Positions 1 through 8,456 of a stretch of DNA of 64,000 bases are shown here, in pieces. The translations under genes and the position numbers were made by a program. Under the pieces are notes generated by a model. It was given only the letters and a program-made list of their open reading frames with translations. It made no database searches and was not told where the DNA came from. Each line of letters begins with the position of its first letter. The stretch's first letter is position 1. Location: the NCBI GenBank assembly GCA_017744935.1, contig JAGIAI010000019.1:1-64000 (forward strand). The letters are read 5' to 3'. The DNA comes from Variovorax sp. GTDB lineage: Bacteria; Pseudomonadota; Gammaproteobacteria; Burkholderiales; Burkholderiaceae_C.

Positions 1-353
1 CCGGCGTGCGAGCCGAGGGCGATCGCGATCGCGCCCGCGCGCACGGGCTGGGCGTCGAAGGCGACCGGGGCGGGCAGCGCGCCATCGACGCGCAGCAGCG
101 CGATGTCGGTGCCGGCGTCGCGGCCGGCCACGCGCGCGCGCAGGCGGCTGCCGTCGGGCAGCAGCACCGCCACCTCGTCTTCGTCGGGGAGCGCTTCCTC
201 GCAGGTCACGACCAGCCCGTCGCGCCAGACGAAGCCGCTGGCGCGCGATCGCGCGGCGTGCACCGCCACCACGCCGGCGGACGCGGCCGCCACCGCGTCG
301 GCCAGGGCCGCGGAGAGTTGTTCGAGGGATGAAGGCATCGTCGAGTCGGCCAT
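1..353 (-). CDS. S1C (HtrA/DegP-like) serine protease homologue, N-terminal part, catalytic His absent
   Basis: The gene starts at ATG 353-351, with AAGGAG about 7 bases upstream, and runs off the left edge of the window, so only about 117 residues are visible. They match the first half of a trypsin-like HtrA fold: SGFVWRDGLVVT, then a LLPDGSRLRARVAGRD strand pair, then GTDIALLRV, which holds the catalytic Asp. The position that is His in active HtrA proteases (VTNNHVV) reads VTCEEAL, so His is replaced by Glu. The protein begins without an obvious signal peptide. It is divergent from the AraC-type regulator gene, with 185 bases between them. I infer an inactive, scaffold-like protease homologue. 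The Ser region and any PDZ domain lie outside the window. Confidence 0.72.
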   Translation of the reverse strand, partial: MADSTMPSSLEQLSAALADAVAAASAGVVAVHAARSRASGFVWRDGLVVTCEEALPDEDEVAVLLPDGSRLRARVAGRDAGTDIALLRVDGALPAPVAFDAQPVRAGAIAIALGSHA

Positions 354-538
354 GGGGAGCTCCTTAGATGGCTTCATTGTGGAAAGCCACAAGGGGCGGC
401 ACCACTGCCCGGTTGGGCAGGCAGCGGCCGGCGGGTGCCGCCCGCGTCTGCGCGTCCTCCCCGATGTGCGGGCGCGCCCGGCGCCCCAGAATGGACCGGG
501 GGAGACACAAACAGAAGCAAGAAAAGAGGGCGAGATCC

Positions 539-1354
539 GTGGGTCTGCACAGTCACTTCCTGCATCTCTGGGATGACAGGTTTCTCTATCTCACGCCCGA
601 GATCCACTCGGGCCTGACCTCGCGGTCGTCGGCGACGCTCCTGGTGTCCGCGTCCGGGCGGCCCTTCCGGCTGGAGGCGCTGGACGGCACCCGCACGCGC
701 TGCGAGGCCGCGCTGGTGGCGCCGCACGTGCCGCGCCGGCTGGACGTCGACGGCGGCGGACTGCTCTCGCTCAACCTCGATCCGGCTTCGGTCGCCTATC
801 GCATGCTGGCGCGGCGCACCAGTGGCGAGGGCATCCGGGTGCTGGACGCGCGGCGGTTCGGCGCGTTGCGCGATGCCTTCCAGCCGGCGCTTGCGGGCGC
901 GCTCGGCGCGCGCCAGCTGCGCGCGCTCAGCGCCGGGCTGATCGAGGCGGTGGCAGGCAGCCCCGAACGGGACAGCGCGCTCGATCCGCGGGTGGAGCGG
1001 GTGCTGCGTGCGATCCGCGACAGCACCGAGCCGCAGTCGCTCGCGCGGCTGTCGTCCATCGCCTGCCTGTCGCCGGACCGGCTGAGCCATCTGTTCGCGC
1101 AGCAGGTGGGCCTGTCGATCAAGCGCTATGCGCTCTGGAGCAAGGTGCGGCGCTCGGTGCAGCGGTTCAGCGGCGCCGGGCGCCGCCTGACCGACGCGGC
1201 GCTGGACAGCGGCTTCACCGACGCGGCCCACATGAGCCGGACCTTCCAGAGCTACTTCGGACTGCCGCCGTCTTTCCTGGCCAGCCAGGTCTCGGTGACG
1301 GTCGAGGCGCAGGGCGGGGGCGCCTGGGGCGGGCCGCTGCTGGCCGCGGCATAG
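539..1354 (+). CDS. AraC family transcriptional regulator
   Basis: A 271-residue protein. The first part (about residues 1-130) is a poorly conserved sensing region. The C-terminal 100 residues form the AraC double helix-turn-helix: LARLSSIACLSPDRLSHLFAQ is the first HTH, and LTDAALDSGFTDAAHMSRTFQSYFGLPPS is the second HTH with the typical GF-D-HxSR-F-FG pattern. I chose the GTG at 539, which follows an AAGAGGGCGAG stretch and gives the natural start GLHSHFLHLWDDRF. An in-frame ATG at 491 would add 16 basic residues (MDRGRHKQKQ...), and the open frame extends to 368 with low-complexity sequence. Its target is unknown. The divergent protease homologue or the downstream acylase are the obvious candidates by position. 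Confidence 0.82.
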   Translation: MGLHSHFLHLWDDRFLYLTPEIHSGLTSRSSATLLVSASGRPFRLEALDGTRTRCEAALVAPHVPRRLDVDGGGLLSLNLDPASVAYRMLARRTSGEGIRVLDARRFGALRDAFQPALAGALGARQLRALSAGLIEAVAGSPERDSALDPRVERVLRAIRDSTEPQSLARLSSIACLSPDRLSHLFAQQVGLSIKRYALWSKVRRSVQRFSGAGRRLTDAALDSGFTDAAHMSRTFQSYFGLPPSFLASQVSVTVEAQGGGAWGGPLLAAA

Positions 1355-1444
1355 CGTCTTCGTACAAGCCAGCGCCGCGCGCGCTGCCTATGCTGCGCGA
1401 GGCTCCGCCAAGAGAGCCTGTTCGAGCATTCCATTGGAGACACC

Positions 1445-3988
1445 ATGCGATTTTCACTTTCACGCGGCCCGGTGCCGCTGTCGGCGCTGGCGCTCGCCAC
1501 CGCGGCCCTGATCACCGCCTGCGGTGGCGGCGGGGGCGGCGGAGGCGGCTTCCTTCCGGGCGCCGGCACGCCGAACCCCTCCACGCCATCGGGCAGCGCA
1601 GGGCCCACCTACAAGGCCGAGATCCGGCGCACCGCCCTGGGCATTCCGCACATCAAGGCCGACAACTGGGCTGGCGCCGGCTACGGCTACGGCTACGCGC
1701 AGGCGCAGGACGACCTGTGCACCATGGCGAATTCGTTCCTCACCTACCGGGGCGAGCGTTCGAAGCATTTCGGGGGCGATGCGCAGATCCCGTTCTCCAG
1801 CACCATCGGCCGGCCGACGAACATCGATTCGGACTTCTTCCACCGCCATGTGCTCAACGACGACGTGATCAAGACCATGATCGCGGCGCAGCCGGCCACA
1901 CTGAAGTCGCTGGTCGAGGGATTCGCGGCCGGCTACAACCGCTACGTGCGCGAGATCAAGGCCGGCGGCGAGGCCGGCGCGCACGCCGCCTGCCGTGGCG
2001 AGGCCTGGGTCGCGCCCGTCACCACCGAGGACGTCTTCCGCCGCATGTACGCGGCCAACTTCGCGGGCGGCTACAGCAACTTCCTGCCCAACATCGCCAA
2101 CGCCATCGCGCCGGCCGCGTCCGGCCCGGTGGCGATGAGCCGCCGCGCGGCCAAGGCCACGCAACTGGCGCAGGCGCCCACCCGGGTGCCCGAGTTCCAG
2201 GTCGGCGGACACGAGGGCGTGGGCAGCAACATGATCGGCTTCGGCACCGCCGCCACCGGCGACGGCAGCCCGCTGCTGTTCGGCAACCCGCACTGGTACT
2301 GGCGCGGTCCGGACCGCTTCTACCAGGCGCAGCTGACCATTCCGGGCACGCTCAACGTCAGCGGCACCTCCTTCCTCGGCATCCCGGTGATCCTGATCGG
2401 CTTCAACGACAACGTCGCCTGGAGCCACACGGTCTCGACCGCGCGCCGCTTCGGCTTCTTCCAGCTCACGCTGGCGTCGGGCGACCCGACCAGCTACATG
2501 CGCGACGGCCAGGCCGTGAAGATGAAGGCGCGCAGCATCACGGTGCAGGTGCGCCAGCCCGACGGCGGCATCTCGCCGGTGACGCGCACGCTGTACGAGT
2601 CCGAGTACGGGCCCATGGTCAACCTCGGCGTGCTCAACGCCGCGTTCGCCTGGAGCCAGACCACCGCCTTCGCGATCCGCGACGTCAACGGCGACAACTT
2701 CCGCCTGTTCCGCAACTGGCAGCGCTGGAACCAGGCCAAGTCGCTCGACGAGTTCGCCGCCATCCAGCGCGAGGAGACGGCCATTCCCTGGGTCAACACG
2801 GTGGCGATCGGCCGCGGCAGCGCCAAGGCCTGGTACGCCGACATCGGCGCGATCCCGAACGTGCCGCCGGCCCAGCTCGCGAGCTGCGGCACGGCCCTGG
2901 GCGCGGCGCTCGGCGCCTCGCTGCCGCGCGTGCCGGTGATGGACGGCTCGCGCAGCGCCTGCGACTGGCAGAGCGACGCCGATTCGGTGCAGAAGGGCGC
3001 CATCGGCCCCGCGCGGCTGCCGAGCCTCGTGCGCGACGACTACGTCGCCAACATGAACGACAGCTACTGGCTGGCCAACCCGGCCGAGCCGCTGACCGGC
3101 TACCCGAGCATCCTCGGCCCGGCCGGCACCGAGGCCGTGAGCTTCCGCACCCGGCTGGGCAACCTGCTGGCGCAGGGCCGCCTGGCGGGCACCGACGGGG
3201 ACACCGGCAACAAGGCGACCAGCGAGACCGTTCGGCGCATGGTGATCAACAGCCGCGTGCACACGGCCGAGCTGTTCAAGGACCAGGCGCTCGCGCTGGT
3301 GTGCGGCACGCCGATCGCGGTGACTGGCGACGTGGCGACCGGCGAGACCTTCGCCTCGCCGAAGTCCGTCGACCCCGCCGCCGCCTGCGCGGTGCTGCAA
3401 GCCTGGGACAACACCGGCACGCGCACCGCCAAGGGCGCCCACCTGTGGGACGAGTTCTGGACGCGCGCGTCGAGGGCCCCGGCCGCCACGCTCTACCAGG
3501 TGCCGTTCAGCGCGAGCGACCCGATCCACACCCCCCGCGACCTGAAGACCGACGCCACCATCACCGGCACGCTGCAGCAGGCCTTCGGCGCGGCGCTGCT
3601 GCGGGTGCAGGCCAGCGGCTACGCGCTCGACGCGCAGCGCGGCGAGTACCTCTACGCCACGCGCGGCGGGCAGAAGGTGCCGCTTTTCGGCGGCTGCGGC
3701 GGGCAGGGCTACTTCACCGTGGCGTGCTCGGAAAACCGCCTCGACCAGGGCGGCTACACCATGGACAAGGACCCGAACGGCAACAGCTACATGCAGGTGG
3801 TGCGCTTCCCCGAGGGCGGTGTCGAGGCCCACACCTTCCTGACCTTCTCGCTGTCGGACGACGCGGCCTCGCCGCACAACGGCGACTACACGCGCGCCTA
3901 CAGCGCGGGCGAGTGGCACAGGGTGCCGTTCTCGGAAGCCGAGATCGCGGCCGACCCCGCGCTCACGAAGACCATGCTCAGCGAGTGA
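1445..3988 (+). CDS. Penicillin/acyl-homoserine-lactone acylase family lipoprotein (Ntn hydrolase)
   Basis: An 847-residue protein of the peptidase S45 superfamily (aculeacin A acylase, PvdQ, QuiP), whose members cleave amide-linked acyl chains. It begins with a hydrophobic signal and the lipobox ITAC at about residues 23-26, followed by a run of nine glycines, so it is predicted to be a lipid-anchored envelope protein. The alpha part contains RTALGIPHIKA and the YGYGYAQAQDDLC motif. The expected autocatalytic cleavage site is GHEGVGSNM, where Ser261 would become the N-terminal nucleophile of the beta chain. FNDNVAWSHTVS is also typical of the family. TTGGAGACACC precedes the ATG. Variovorax is known to degrade acyl-homoserine lactones, so quorum-signal cleavage is a reasonable guess, but the substrate cannot be read from sequence. 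Confidence 0.85.
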   Translation: MRFSLSRGPVPLSALALATAALITACGGGGGGGGGFLPGAGTPNPSTPSGSAGPTYKAEIRRTALGIPHIKADNWAGAGYGYGYAQAQDDLCTMANSFLTYRGERSKHFGGDAQIPFSSTIGRPTNIDSDFFHRHVLNDDVIKTMIAAQPATLKSLVEGFAAGYNRYVREIKAGGEAGAHAACRGEAWVAPVTTEDVFRRMYAANFAGGYSNFLPNIANAIAPAASGPVAMSRRAAKATQLAQAPTRVPEFQVGGHEGVGSNMIGFGTAATGDGSPLLFGNPHWYWRGPDRFYQAQLTIPGTLNVSGTSFLGIPVILIGFNDNVAWSHTVSTARRFGFFQLTLASGDPTSYMRDGQAVKMKARSITVQVRQPDGGISPVTRTLYESEYGPMVNLGVLNAAFAWSQTTAFAIRDVNGDNFRLFRNWQRWNQAKSLDEFAAIQREETAIPWVNTVAIGRGSAKAWYADIGAIPNVPPAQLASCGTALGAALGASLPRVPVMDGSRSACDWQSDADSVQKGAIGPARLPSLVRDDYVANMNDSYWLANPAEPLTGYPSILGPAGTEAVSFRTRLGNLLAQGRLAGTDGDTGNKATSETVRRMVINSRVHTAELFKDQALALVCGTPIAVTGDVATGETFASPKSVDPAAACAVLQAWDNTGTRTAKGAHLWDEFWTRASRAPAATLYQVPFSASDPIHTPRDLKTDATITGTLQQAFGAALLRVQASGYALDAQRGEYLYATRGGQKVPLFGGCGGQGYFTVACSENRLDQGGYTMDKDPNGNSYMQVVRFPEGGVEAHTFLTFSLSDDAASPHNGDYTRAYSAGEWHRVPFSEAEIAADPALTKTMLSE

Positions 3989-4000
3989 TGCCAGGCCGAG

Positions 4001-4031
4001 GGCGGCCGGCCGATGCGATCGGCCGGCCGCC
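4001..4031. terminator. Perfect GC-rich hairpin between convergent genes
   Basis: A 14-base perfect inverted repeat with a 3-base GCG loop (GGCGGCCGGCCGAT / ATCGGCCGGCCGCC). It lies between the acylase stop at 3988 and the stop of the convergent NTF2-like gene at 4037. There is no T-run on either side, so it is either a bidirectional transcription barrier or an RNA 3'-end stabiliser. Confidence 0.7.
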
Positions 4032-4036
4032 GGCCG

Positions 4037-4429
4037 CTACTGCTGGCTCGCCTGCAGCATCGCGGCCATCTTCTGGTGGACCAGGTTCACCGCCTTCAGC
4101 GGCCGCAGCATCACCTTGAACTCGGTGATCTTTCCTTCGTCGTTCCACTTGATCATGTCGACCCCGTTGACCGAGATGCCGTCCATCTGCACCTCGAACT
4201 CGAGCACCGCGTCGTGCTCGCCGGCCAGCTCGCGCACGTAGCGGAACGAGTCGTTGAAGAAGACGTGGAACGCGGCGGCGAGGTAGGCCTTCGTGACGGC
4301 CTTGCCCACCTGCGGCGTGTGCACCACCGGCGACAGGAAGACCGCCTCGTCGGCCAGCAGCGCGTCGAGCCCGCGGGTGTTCTGCTCCTTCACGAGCTGG
4401 TGCCAGGCTGCAATCGGGTTGGAAGACAT
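4037..4429 (-). CDS. NTF2-like / SnoaL-fold protein
   Basis: A 130-residue protein with the cone-shaped NTF2-like (SnoaL) layout: an N-terminal helix (NPIAAWHQLVKEQNTRGLDALLADEAVFLSPV), a second helix (KAYLAAAFHVFF), then beta strands including AVLEFEVQMDGISVNGVDMIKWNDEGKITEFKV split over the C-terminal sheet. The family includes isomerases, cyclases and small-molecule binding proteins, and nothing here fixes a substrate. The gene converges on the acylase and is divergent from the MalT-like regulator. An AGGTGATTCGCG stretch lies just upstream of its ATG at 4429. Confidence 0.75.
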   Translation of the reverse strand: MSSNPIAAWHQLVKEQNTRGLDALLADEAVFLSPVVHTPQVGKAVTKAYLAAAFHVFFNDSFRYVRELAGEHDAVLEFEVQMDGISVNGVDMIKWNDEGKITEFKVMLRPLKAVNLVHQKMAAMLQASQQ

Positions 4430-4620
4430 CGCGAATCACCTCCGGTCTGAACGGGCTGAGACGCTACCCGATCGGCGCAGCGCGGGCAATCGAGCATTGC
4501 GGGCGCCTGTCGCCTGCGTTCCAATCCGCGCTGGCGCTCGGCGCGGCGCTCGTACCTCAAAGAGCGCCGCGCATTTAGACTGGCGAACCCCGCGGCGCGC
4601 ACCGCTCTCCGAGGTTCTCA

Positions 4621-7317
4621 GTGACTGCAGAGATCTCCCGTTCCGACAGCCCAGGCGACGACCTGTTCCTCAAGGTATCGCCGCCGAGGGTGCCGCGCCA
4701 CCTGGTGTCGCGGCCGAGGCTGCTGGCCCATGACGCCGCCTTCCGCGGCGTGCCCGCGATCCTGATCCAGGCGCCGGCGGGTTTCGGCAAGACCTCGCTG
4801 CTGGCCCAATGGCGGCTCGAGCATCTCTCGCACGGCCTCGTCGTGGCCTGGATCTCGGCGCAGCCGAGCGACACGCCGCAGCGTCTCGCGCAGGCGCTCG
4901 CGCTGTCGGTGCGGCTCAGCTCGGGCCGCTCGACCTTCGGGCATGTGCTGCTCGACGCGGTGGGGCCGAGCGGCCTGGAAGGCATCACGATCTGGCTGGC
5001 CGAGCTCGCGCAGACGGCCCTGGAGGTGGTGCTGATCGTCGACGAGGCGGAGCGCCTGCCCGCCGCCTCGCGCGAGGCGCTGGCCTACCTGCTGCGCAAC
5101 GCGCCGCCGAACCTGCGCGCCATCATCGCGGCGCGGCCCGACTGCAACCTCGACATCGACGACCTGATCGCCTATGGCCAGTGCGTGGTGGTTGGCCCCG
5201 CGATGCTGCGCTTCCGGCTGGAGGAAACCCTGGAGCTGGTGCATGCGCGCTTCGGCACGGCGATCGACAACGACACGGCCGCGCGCCTGCACACGCTGAC
5301 CGAGGGCTGGCCGCTGGGCCTGCAGCTGTCGCTCACGGCGATGGCGCGCGGCGCGGACGTGGCGGGCATGGCGGCCATCGGCGGCCAGCTGCGCGAGCAG
5401 TTCCTGACGGTGCTGCTCGCGAACCTCGACGCCGCCGACCGCGACTTCCTCACGCGCATCGCGATCCTCGACCACCTGCATCCGGCGCTGTGCCGAAGCG
5501 TCGCCGGCATCGACGACGCCACCGAGCGCCTCGCGCGCCTCGCCCGCGACACGCCGGTGTTCGTCGCCGCCGAGCAGGGCGACTGGCTGCGCATGCACAC
5601 GCTCGCGCGCGACGTGCTGCGAGAAGCCTTCACCGCGCTGCCTGCCCACCAGCAGGAAGGCGCGCATGCGCGGGCGGCGCAATGGCTGGCCGAGCGCGGC
5701 ATGCTGGAGGACGCCGCCCGGCATGCGCTGGTCGCGGGCCAGCGCGAGCTGGCCTACGAGCTGGCCGAGCGCAGCCTCTACGAAGCCATCGTGACCCACG
5801 GCCGGCAGGGCGTGGTGCTCGACTGGCTCGCGCAGCTGCCGGCCGAAGAACTGGACCGCCGCCCACGCCTGCTGCTGGCCGCCGCGTGGACGCTGGCCAT
5901 CAGCGAGCGCCATGAGGACGCCGGTCGCATGGTCGCGCGCATCCTCGCGCATCAGCCGAGCGACCAGCCCGACGCCACCCTGCAGTGCGAGTGCGCGCTG
6001 ATCCTGAGCGGCGCCGCGGTCTTCGCCGACGATCCGGACCGCTTCGCGGCGCTGCACGACCCCTGGGCCGAATCGCCGCCGCTGCGCGACCCGATGCTGC
6101 TGCAGGTGCACGCCAACCGCACTGCCTACCGCACCCTGCTCGAAGGCGACCCGGCGCTCGCGCGGCTGCGGCAGCAGCAGTCGCCGCGCGGCGACTTCGG
6201 CCGGGGGCTCAACTTCGTGGGCCGATGGGGCGAGCTCATCATCGGGCTGTCGTACGTGTGGGAAGGCCAGGTCCTGCTGGTCGAAAGCCTGCTGCAGCCG
6301 GCGGTGGCGAGCGCCGAGGCCGACCTCGGCCGGCGCAACAGCTTCACCTGCATGCTCGCGGCGGTGCTCGCCTCGGCGATGTGGGAGCGCGGCCGTCCCG
6401 CCGATGCCGCCGCGCTGCTGGCCGATCGGCTCGACGTGCTCGAACGCAGCGGCTTGCCCGAGGCGTTGCTGCTGGCCTACCGCACGATGTCGCGCATGGC
6501 GATCGCCGAGGGTGCCGAGCACCGCGCGATGGAACTGCTGGGCGGGCTCGATGCGGTCGGCCAGGCACGCTCGCTGCCGCGGCTTCGCATCGCGAGCCTG
6601 CTGGAGCAGGTGCGCATGCACGCGCGGCGCTACCGGGCCGGTACCTGCCGCGAGCTGTGCCAGCGCATCGACGCGATGCTGGACGACCCGGCGCTGCCGC
6701 AGGGCCGGCTCTGGCGCCGCGGCGTCCACGCCTTGCGCGGCCTGGCCCAGGGCTACGCGGAGATCGCCAGCCAGGCGTGGCGCGCCGCGCTGGAGCCGCT
6801 GACGCGCGCCGACGAGCTGGCGCAGGCCCTGCACCAGGGGCGCTTCCGGATCGAGATCATGGGCATGCGCGCCCTGGCGCTCGACCGCTGCGGCGAGCGC
6901 GCCGGGGCGGCGATGCTGCGCGAGGCGATGGAACTGGCCCAGAGCTTCGGGCTGGTGCGGGTCTTCGAGGACGCCCATCCGGACCTGGGCCGGTGGGCGC
7001 GCGAGGTGGCGCAGCAGGGCGGCGACGCGCCCCTTCGCGCGAGCGCTCCCGCCGTGGCGCCCGCGCGCCCCGCGCCGGCCCGCGAGATCGCGCCCTCGGT
7101 CGCCGCGCGCGGCATGGTGCTCACCCCCAAGGAGCGGCAGGTGCTGGAGCTGCTCGCCCGCAATCTCTCGAACAAGGAAATCGGGCGCGCGATGCAGGTG
7201 GGCGAAACCACGGTCAAGTGGCACGTCAAGAACCTGCTCGCCAAGCTGGACGCCGGCACCCGCAAGGAAGTCGTGGTGCGGGCGCGCATCCTCGGCTTGC
7301 TCCAGCCGGGGGACTAG
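4621..7317 (+). CDS. Large LuxR-family (MalT-like, LAL) ATP-binding transcriptional regulator
   Basis: An 898-residue protein starting at GTG, with GAGG a few bases upstream. Its architecture is that of MalT/LAL regulators. A STAND-type ATPase has Walker A APAGFGKTS at residues 51-59 and a Walker B-like VVLIVDEAERLP at about 135-146. A long helical, TPR-like middle covers about 340-800. A C-terminal LuxR helix-turn-helix (LTPKERQVLELLARNLSNKEIG then VKWHVKNLLAKL) spans about 835-898. Such proteins switch on neighbouring catabolic operons when ATP and a small inducer bind. The eight-gene catabolic operon starting 165 bases downstream in the same direction is the likely target. Low-complexity A/R/P residues at about 800-825 separate the sensor from the DNA-binding part. 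Confidence 0.88.
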   Translation: MTAEISRSDSPGDDLFLKVSPPRVPRHLVSRPRLLAHDAAFRGVPAILIQAPAGFGKTSLLAQWRLEHLSHGLVVAWISAQPSDTPQRLAQALALSVRLSSGRSTFGHVLLDAVGPSGLEGITIWLAELAQTALEVVLIVDEAERLPAASREALAYLLRNAPPNLRAIIAARPDCNLDIDDLIAYGQCVVVGPAMLRFRLEETLELVHARFGTAIDNDTAARLHTLTEGWPLGLQLSLTAMARGADVAGMAAIGGQLREQFLTVLLANLDAADRDFLTRIAILDHLHPALCRSVAGIDDATERLARLARDTPVFVAAEQGDWLRMHTLARDVLREAFTALPAHQQEGAHARAAQWLAERGMLEDAARHALVAGQRELAYELAERSLYEAIVTHGRQGVVLDWLAQLPAEELDRRPRLLLAAAWTLAISERHEDAGRMVARILAHQPSDQPDATLQCECALILSGAAVFADDPDRFAALHDPWAESPPLRDPMLLQVHANRTAYRTLLEGDPALARLRQQQSPRGDFGRGLNFVGRWGELIIGLSYVWEGQVLLVESLLQPAVASAEADLGRRNSFTCMLAAVLASAMWERGRPADAAALLADRLDVLERSGLPEALLLAYRTMSRMAIAEGAEHRAMELLGGLDAVGQARSLPRLRIASLLEQVRMHARRYRAGTCRELCQRIDAMLDDPALPQGRLWRRGVHALRGLAQGYAEIASQAWRAALEPLTRADELAQALHQGRFRIEIMGMRALALDRCGERAGAAMLREAMELAQSFGLVRVFEDAHPDLGRWAREVAQQGGDAPLRASAPAVAPARPAPAREIAPSVAARGMVLTPKERQVLELLARNLSNKEIGRAMQVGETTVKWHVKNLLAKLDAGTRKEVVVRARILGLLQPGD

Positions 7318-7358
7318 GGCCTTTCAGGAGGCCCGGGGAGAGGGGCCGGTGAGGGGTC

Positions 7359-7379
7359 CCCCCTCCCGCAAGGAGGGGG
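7359..7379. terminator. GC-rich hairpin after the MalT-like regulator gene
   Basis: An 8-base stem (CCCCCTCC / GGAGGGGG) with a 5-base loop, 42 bases after the regulator stop and about 100 bases before the dioxygenase gene. It has no T-run. It may end or attenuate transcription of the regulator so that the catabolic operon has its own promoter in 7380-7482. A second dyad there, AGCCGC-N5-GCGGCT at 7418-7434, could be an operator. Confidence 0.4.
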
Positions 7380-7482
7380 CTCTTCGGGGCCTCGCTCCCT
7401 ATTCTTCGTGCCTGGGAAGCCGCACTGCGCGGCTCCATGACCCAAGAGGCGGCCGAGGCCGCGCTCACAACGGAGACAGGCC

Positions 7483-8406
7483 ATGAACACGACAGTCGAA
7501 GCGACTCCCGGCAAAGGCGCACCCGCGGTGGTGTCGCCCGCCGCGCTCAGGAACTCCATCCAGGTCGAGCGCCTGACCTGCAGCATCGGCGCCGAGCTGC
7601 GCAACGTCGACCTCGGCGCCGCCTCGCGCGATGCCGGGATGGTGGCGGAGATCCGCGCGCTGCTGCTCGCGCACAAGGTGCTCTTCTTCCGCGACCAGGA
7701 CTTCACGCGTGCCGAGCACGTCGCCTTCGCGCGCCACTTCGGCGAGCTGGAGGACCACCCGGTCGCGGGCAGCGACCCGGAGCACCCGGGCCTGGTGCGC
7801 ATCTACAAGTCGCCCGAGGTCCCGAACGACCGCTACGAGAACGCCTTCCACACCGACGCCACCTGGCGCGAGAAGCCGCCGTTCGGCTGCGTGCTGCGCT
7901 GCGTCGAGACGCCCGAGGTCGGCGGCGACACCATCTGGGTGAACATGGCGCTCGCCTATGCCCGCCTGCCCGAAGACGTCAAGGCGAAGATCGACGGGCT
8001 TCGCGCCCGCCACAGCATCGAGGCCAGCTTCGGCGCCGCGATGCCGATCGAGAAGCGCCTCGCGCTGCATGCCCAGTTCCCCGATGCGGAGCACCCGGTG
8101 GTGCGCACGCACCCGGAGACCGGCGAGAAGATCCTCTTCGTCAACGCCTTCACGACGCACTTCACGAACTTCCATACGGCAGCGAACGTGCGTTACGGCC
8201 AGGACTACGCGGCGGGTGCCGGCCAGCTGCTGAGCTATCTGGTCAGCCAGGCGGCGATCCCCGAGTACCAGGTCCGCTGGCGCTGGAAGAAGAACAGCGT
8301 CGCCTTCTGGGACAACCGCAGCACGCAGCACTACGCGGTCATGGACTACCCGCCGTGCCACCGGAAGATGGAACGCGCCGGGATCGTCGGCGAAGCCACG
8401 TACTGA
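7483..8406 (+). CDS. TauD/TfdA family Fe(II)/2-oxoglutarate-dependent dioxygenase
   Basis: A 307-residue enzyme of the TauD/TfdA family, which uses Fe(II), O2 and 2-oxoglutarate to hydroxylate and often split a substrate. The first two metal ligands are in FHTDATW (His123, Asp125) and the distal His is in NRSTQHYAVMDY (His283). The family N-terminal motif KVLFFRDQDFT and the mid-region GGDTIWVNM are also clear. ACAACGGAGACAGGCC precedes the ATG. It is the first gene of a plus-strand run that ends at 16300. The substrate is unknown. Together with the downstream CoA ligase and keto-acid cleavage enzyme it probably performs the opening oxidation of a carboxylate or ether substrate. Confidence 0.9.
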   Translation: MNTTVEATPGKGAPAVVSPAALRNSIQVERLTCSIGAELRNVDLGAASRDAGMVAEIRALLLAHKVLFFRDQDFTRAEHVAFARHFGELEDHPVAGSDPEHPGLVRIYKSPEVPNDRYENAFHTDATWREKPPFGCVLRCVETPEVGGDTIWVNMALAYARLPEDVKAKIDGLRARHSIEASFGAAMPIEKRLALHAQFPDAEHPVVRTHPETGEKILFVNAFTTHFTNFHTAANVRYGQDYAAGAGQLLSYLVSQAAIPEYQVRWRWKKNSVAFWDNRSTQHYAVMDYPPCHRKMERAGIVGEATY

Positions 8407-8456
8407 GCGACGTCCCCATTCCACCCCACACGACATCCCAAACCGAAAGACCCATC

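Noticed and set aside
1390..4119. A 909-codon open frame overlapping the acylase gene in another frame
   Set aside because: It is an out-of-frame shadow caused by high G+C, is Arg/Gly/His-rich and has no family pattern, while the acylase frame is clear.
4618..7224. An 868-codon antisense open frame opposite the MalT-like gene
   Set aside because: Its composition (Arg, Gln, His, Ala) mirrors codon bias of the opposite strand. No domain, start site or conserved motif.
7418..7434. Dyad AGCCGC-N5-GCGGCT as the MalT-type operator
   Set aside because: A single short GC dyad in GC-rich DNA is expected by chance, and no second copy or direct repeats typical of MalT sites were seen.
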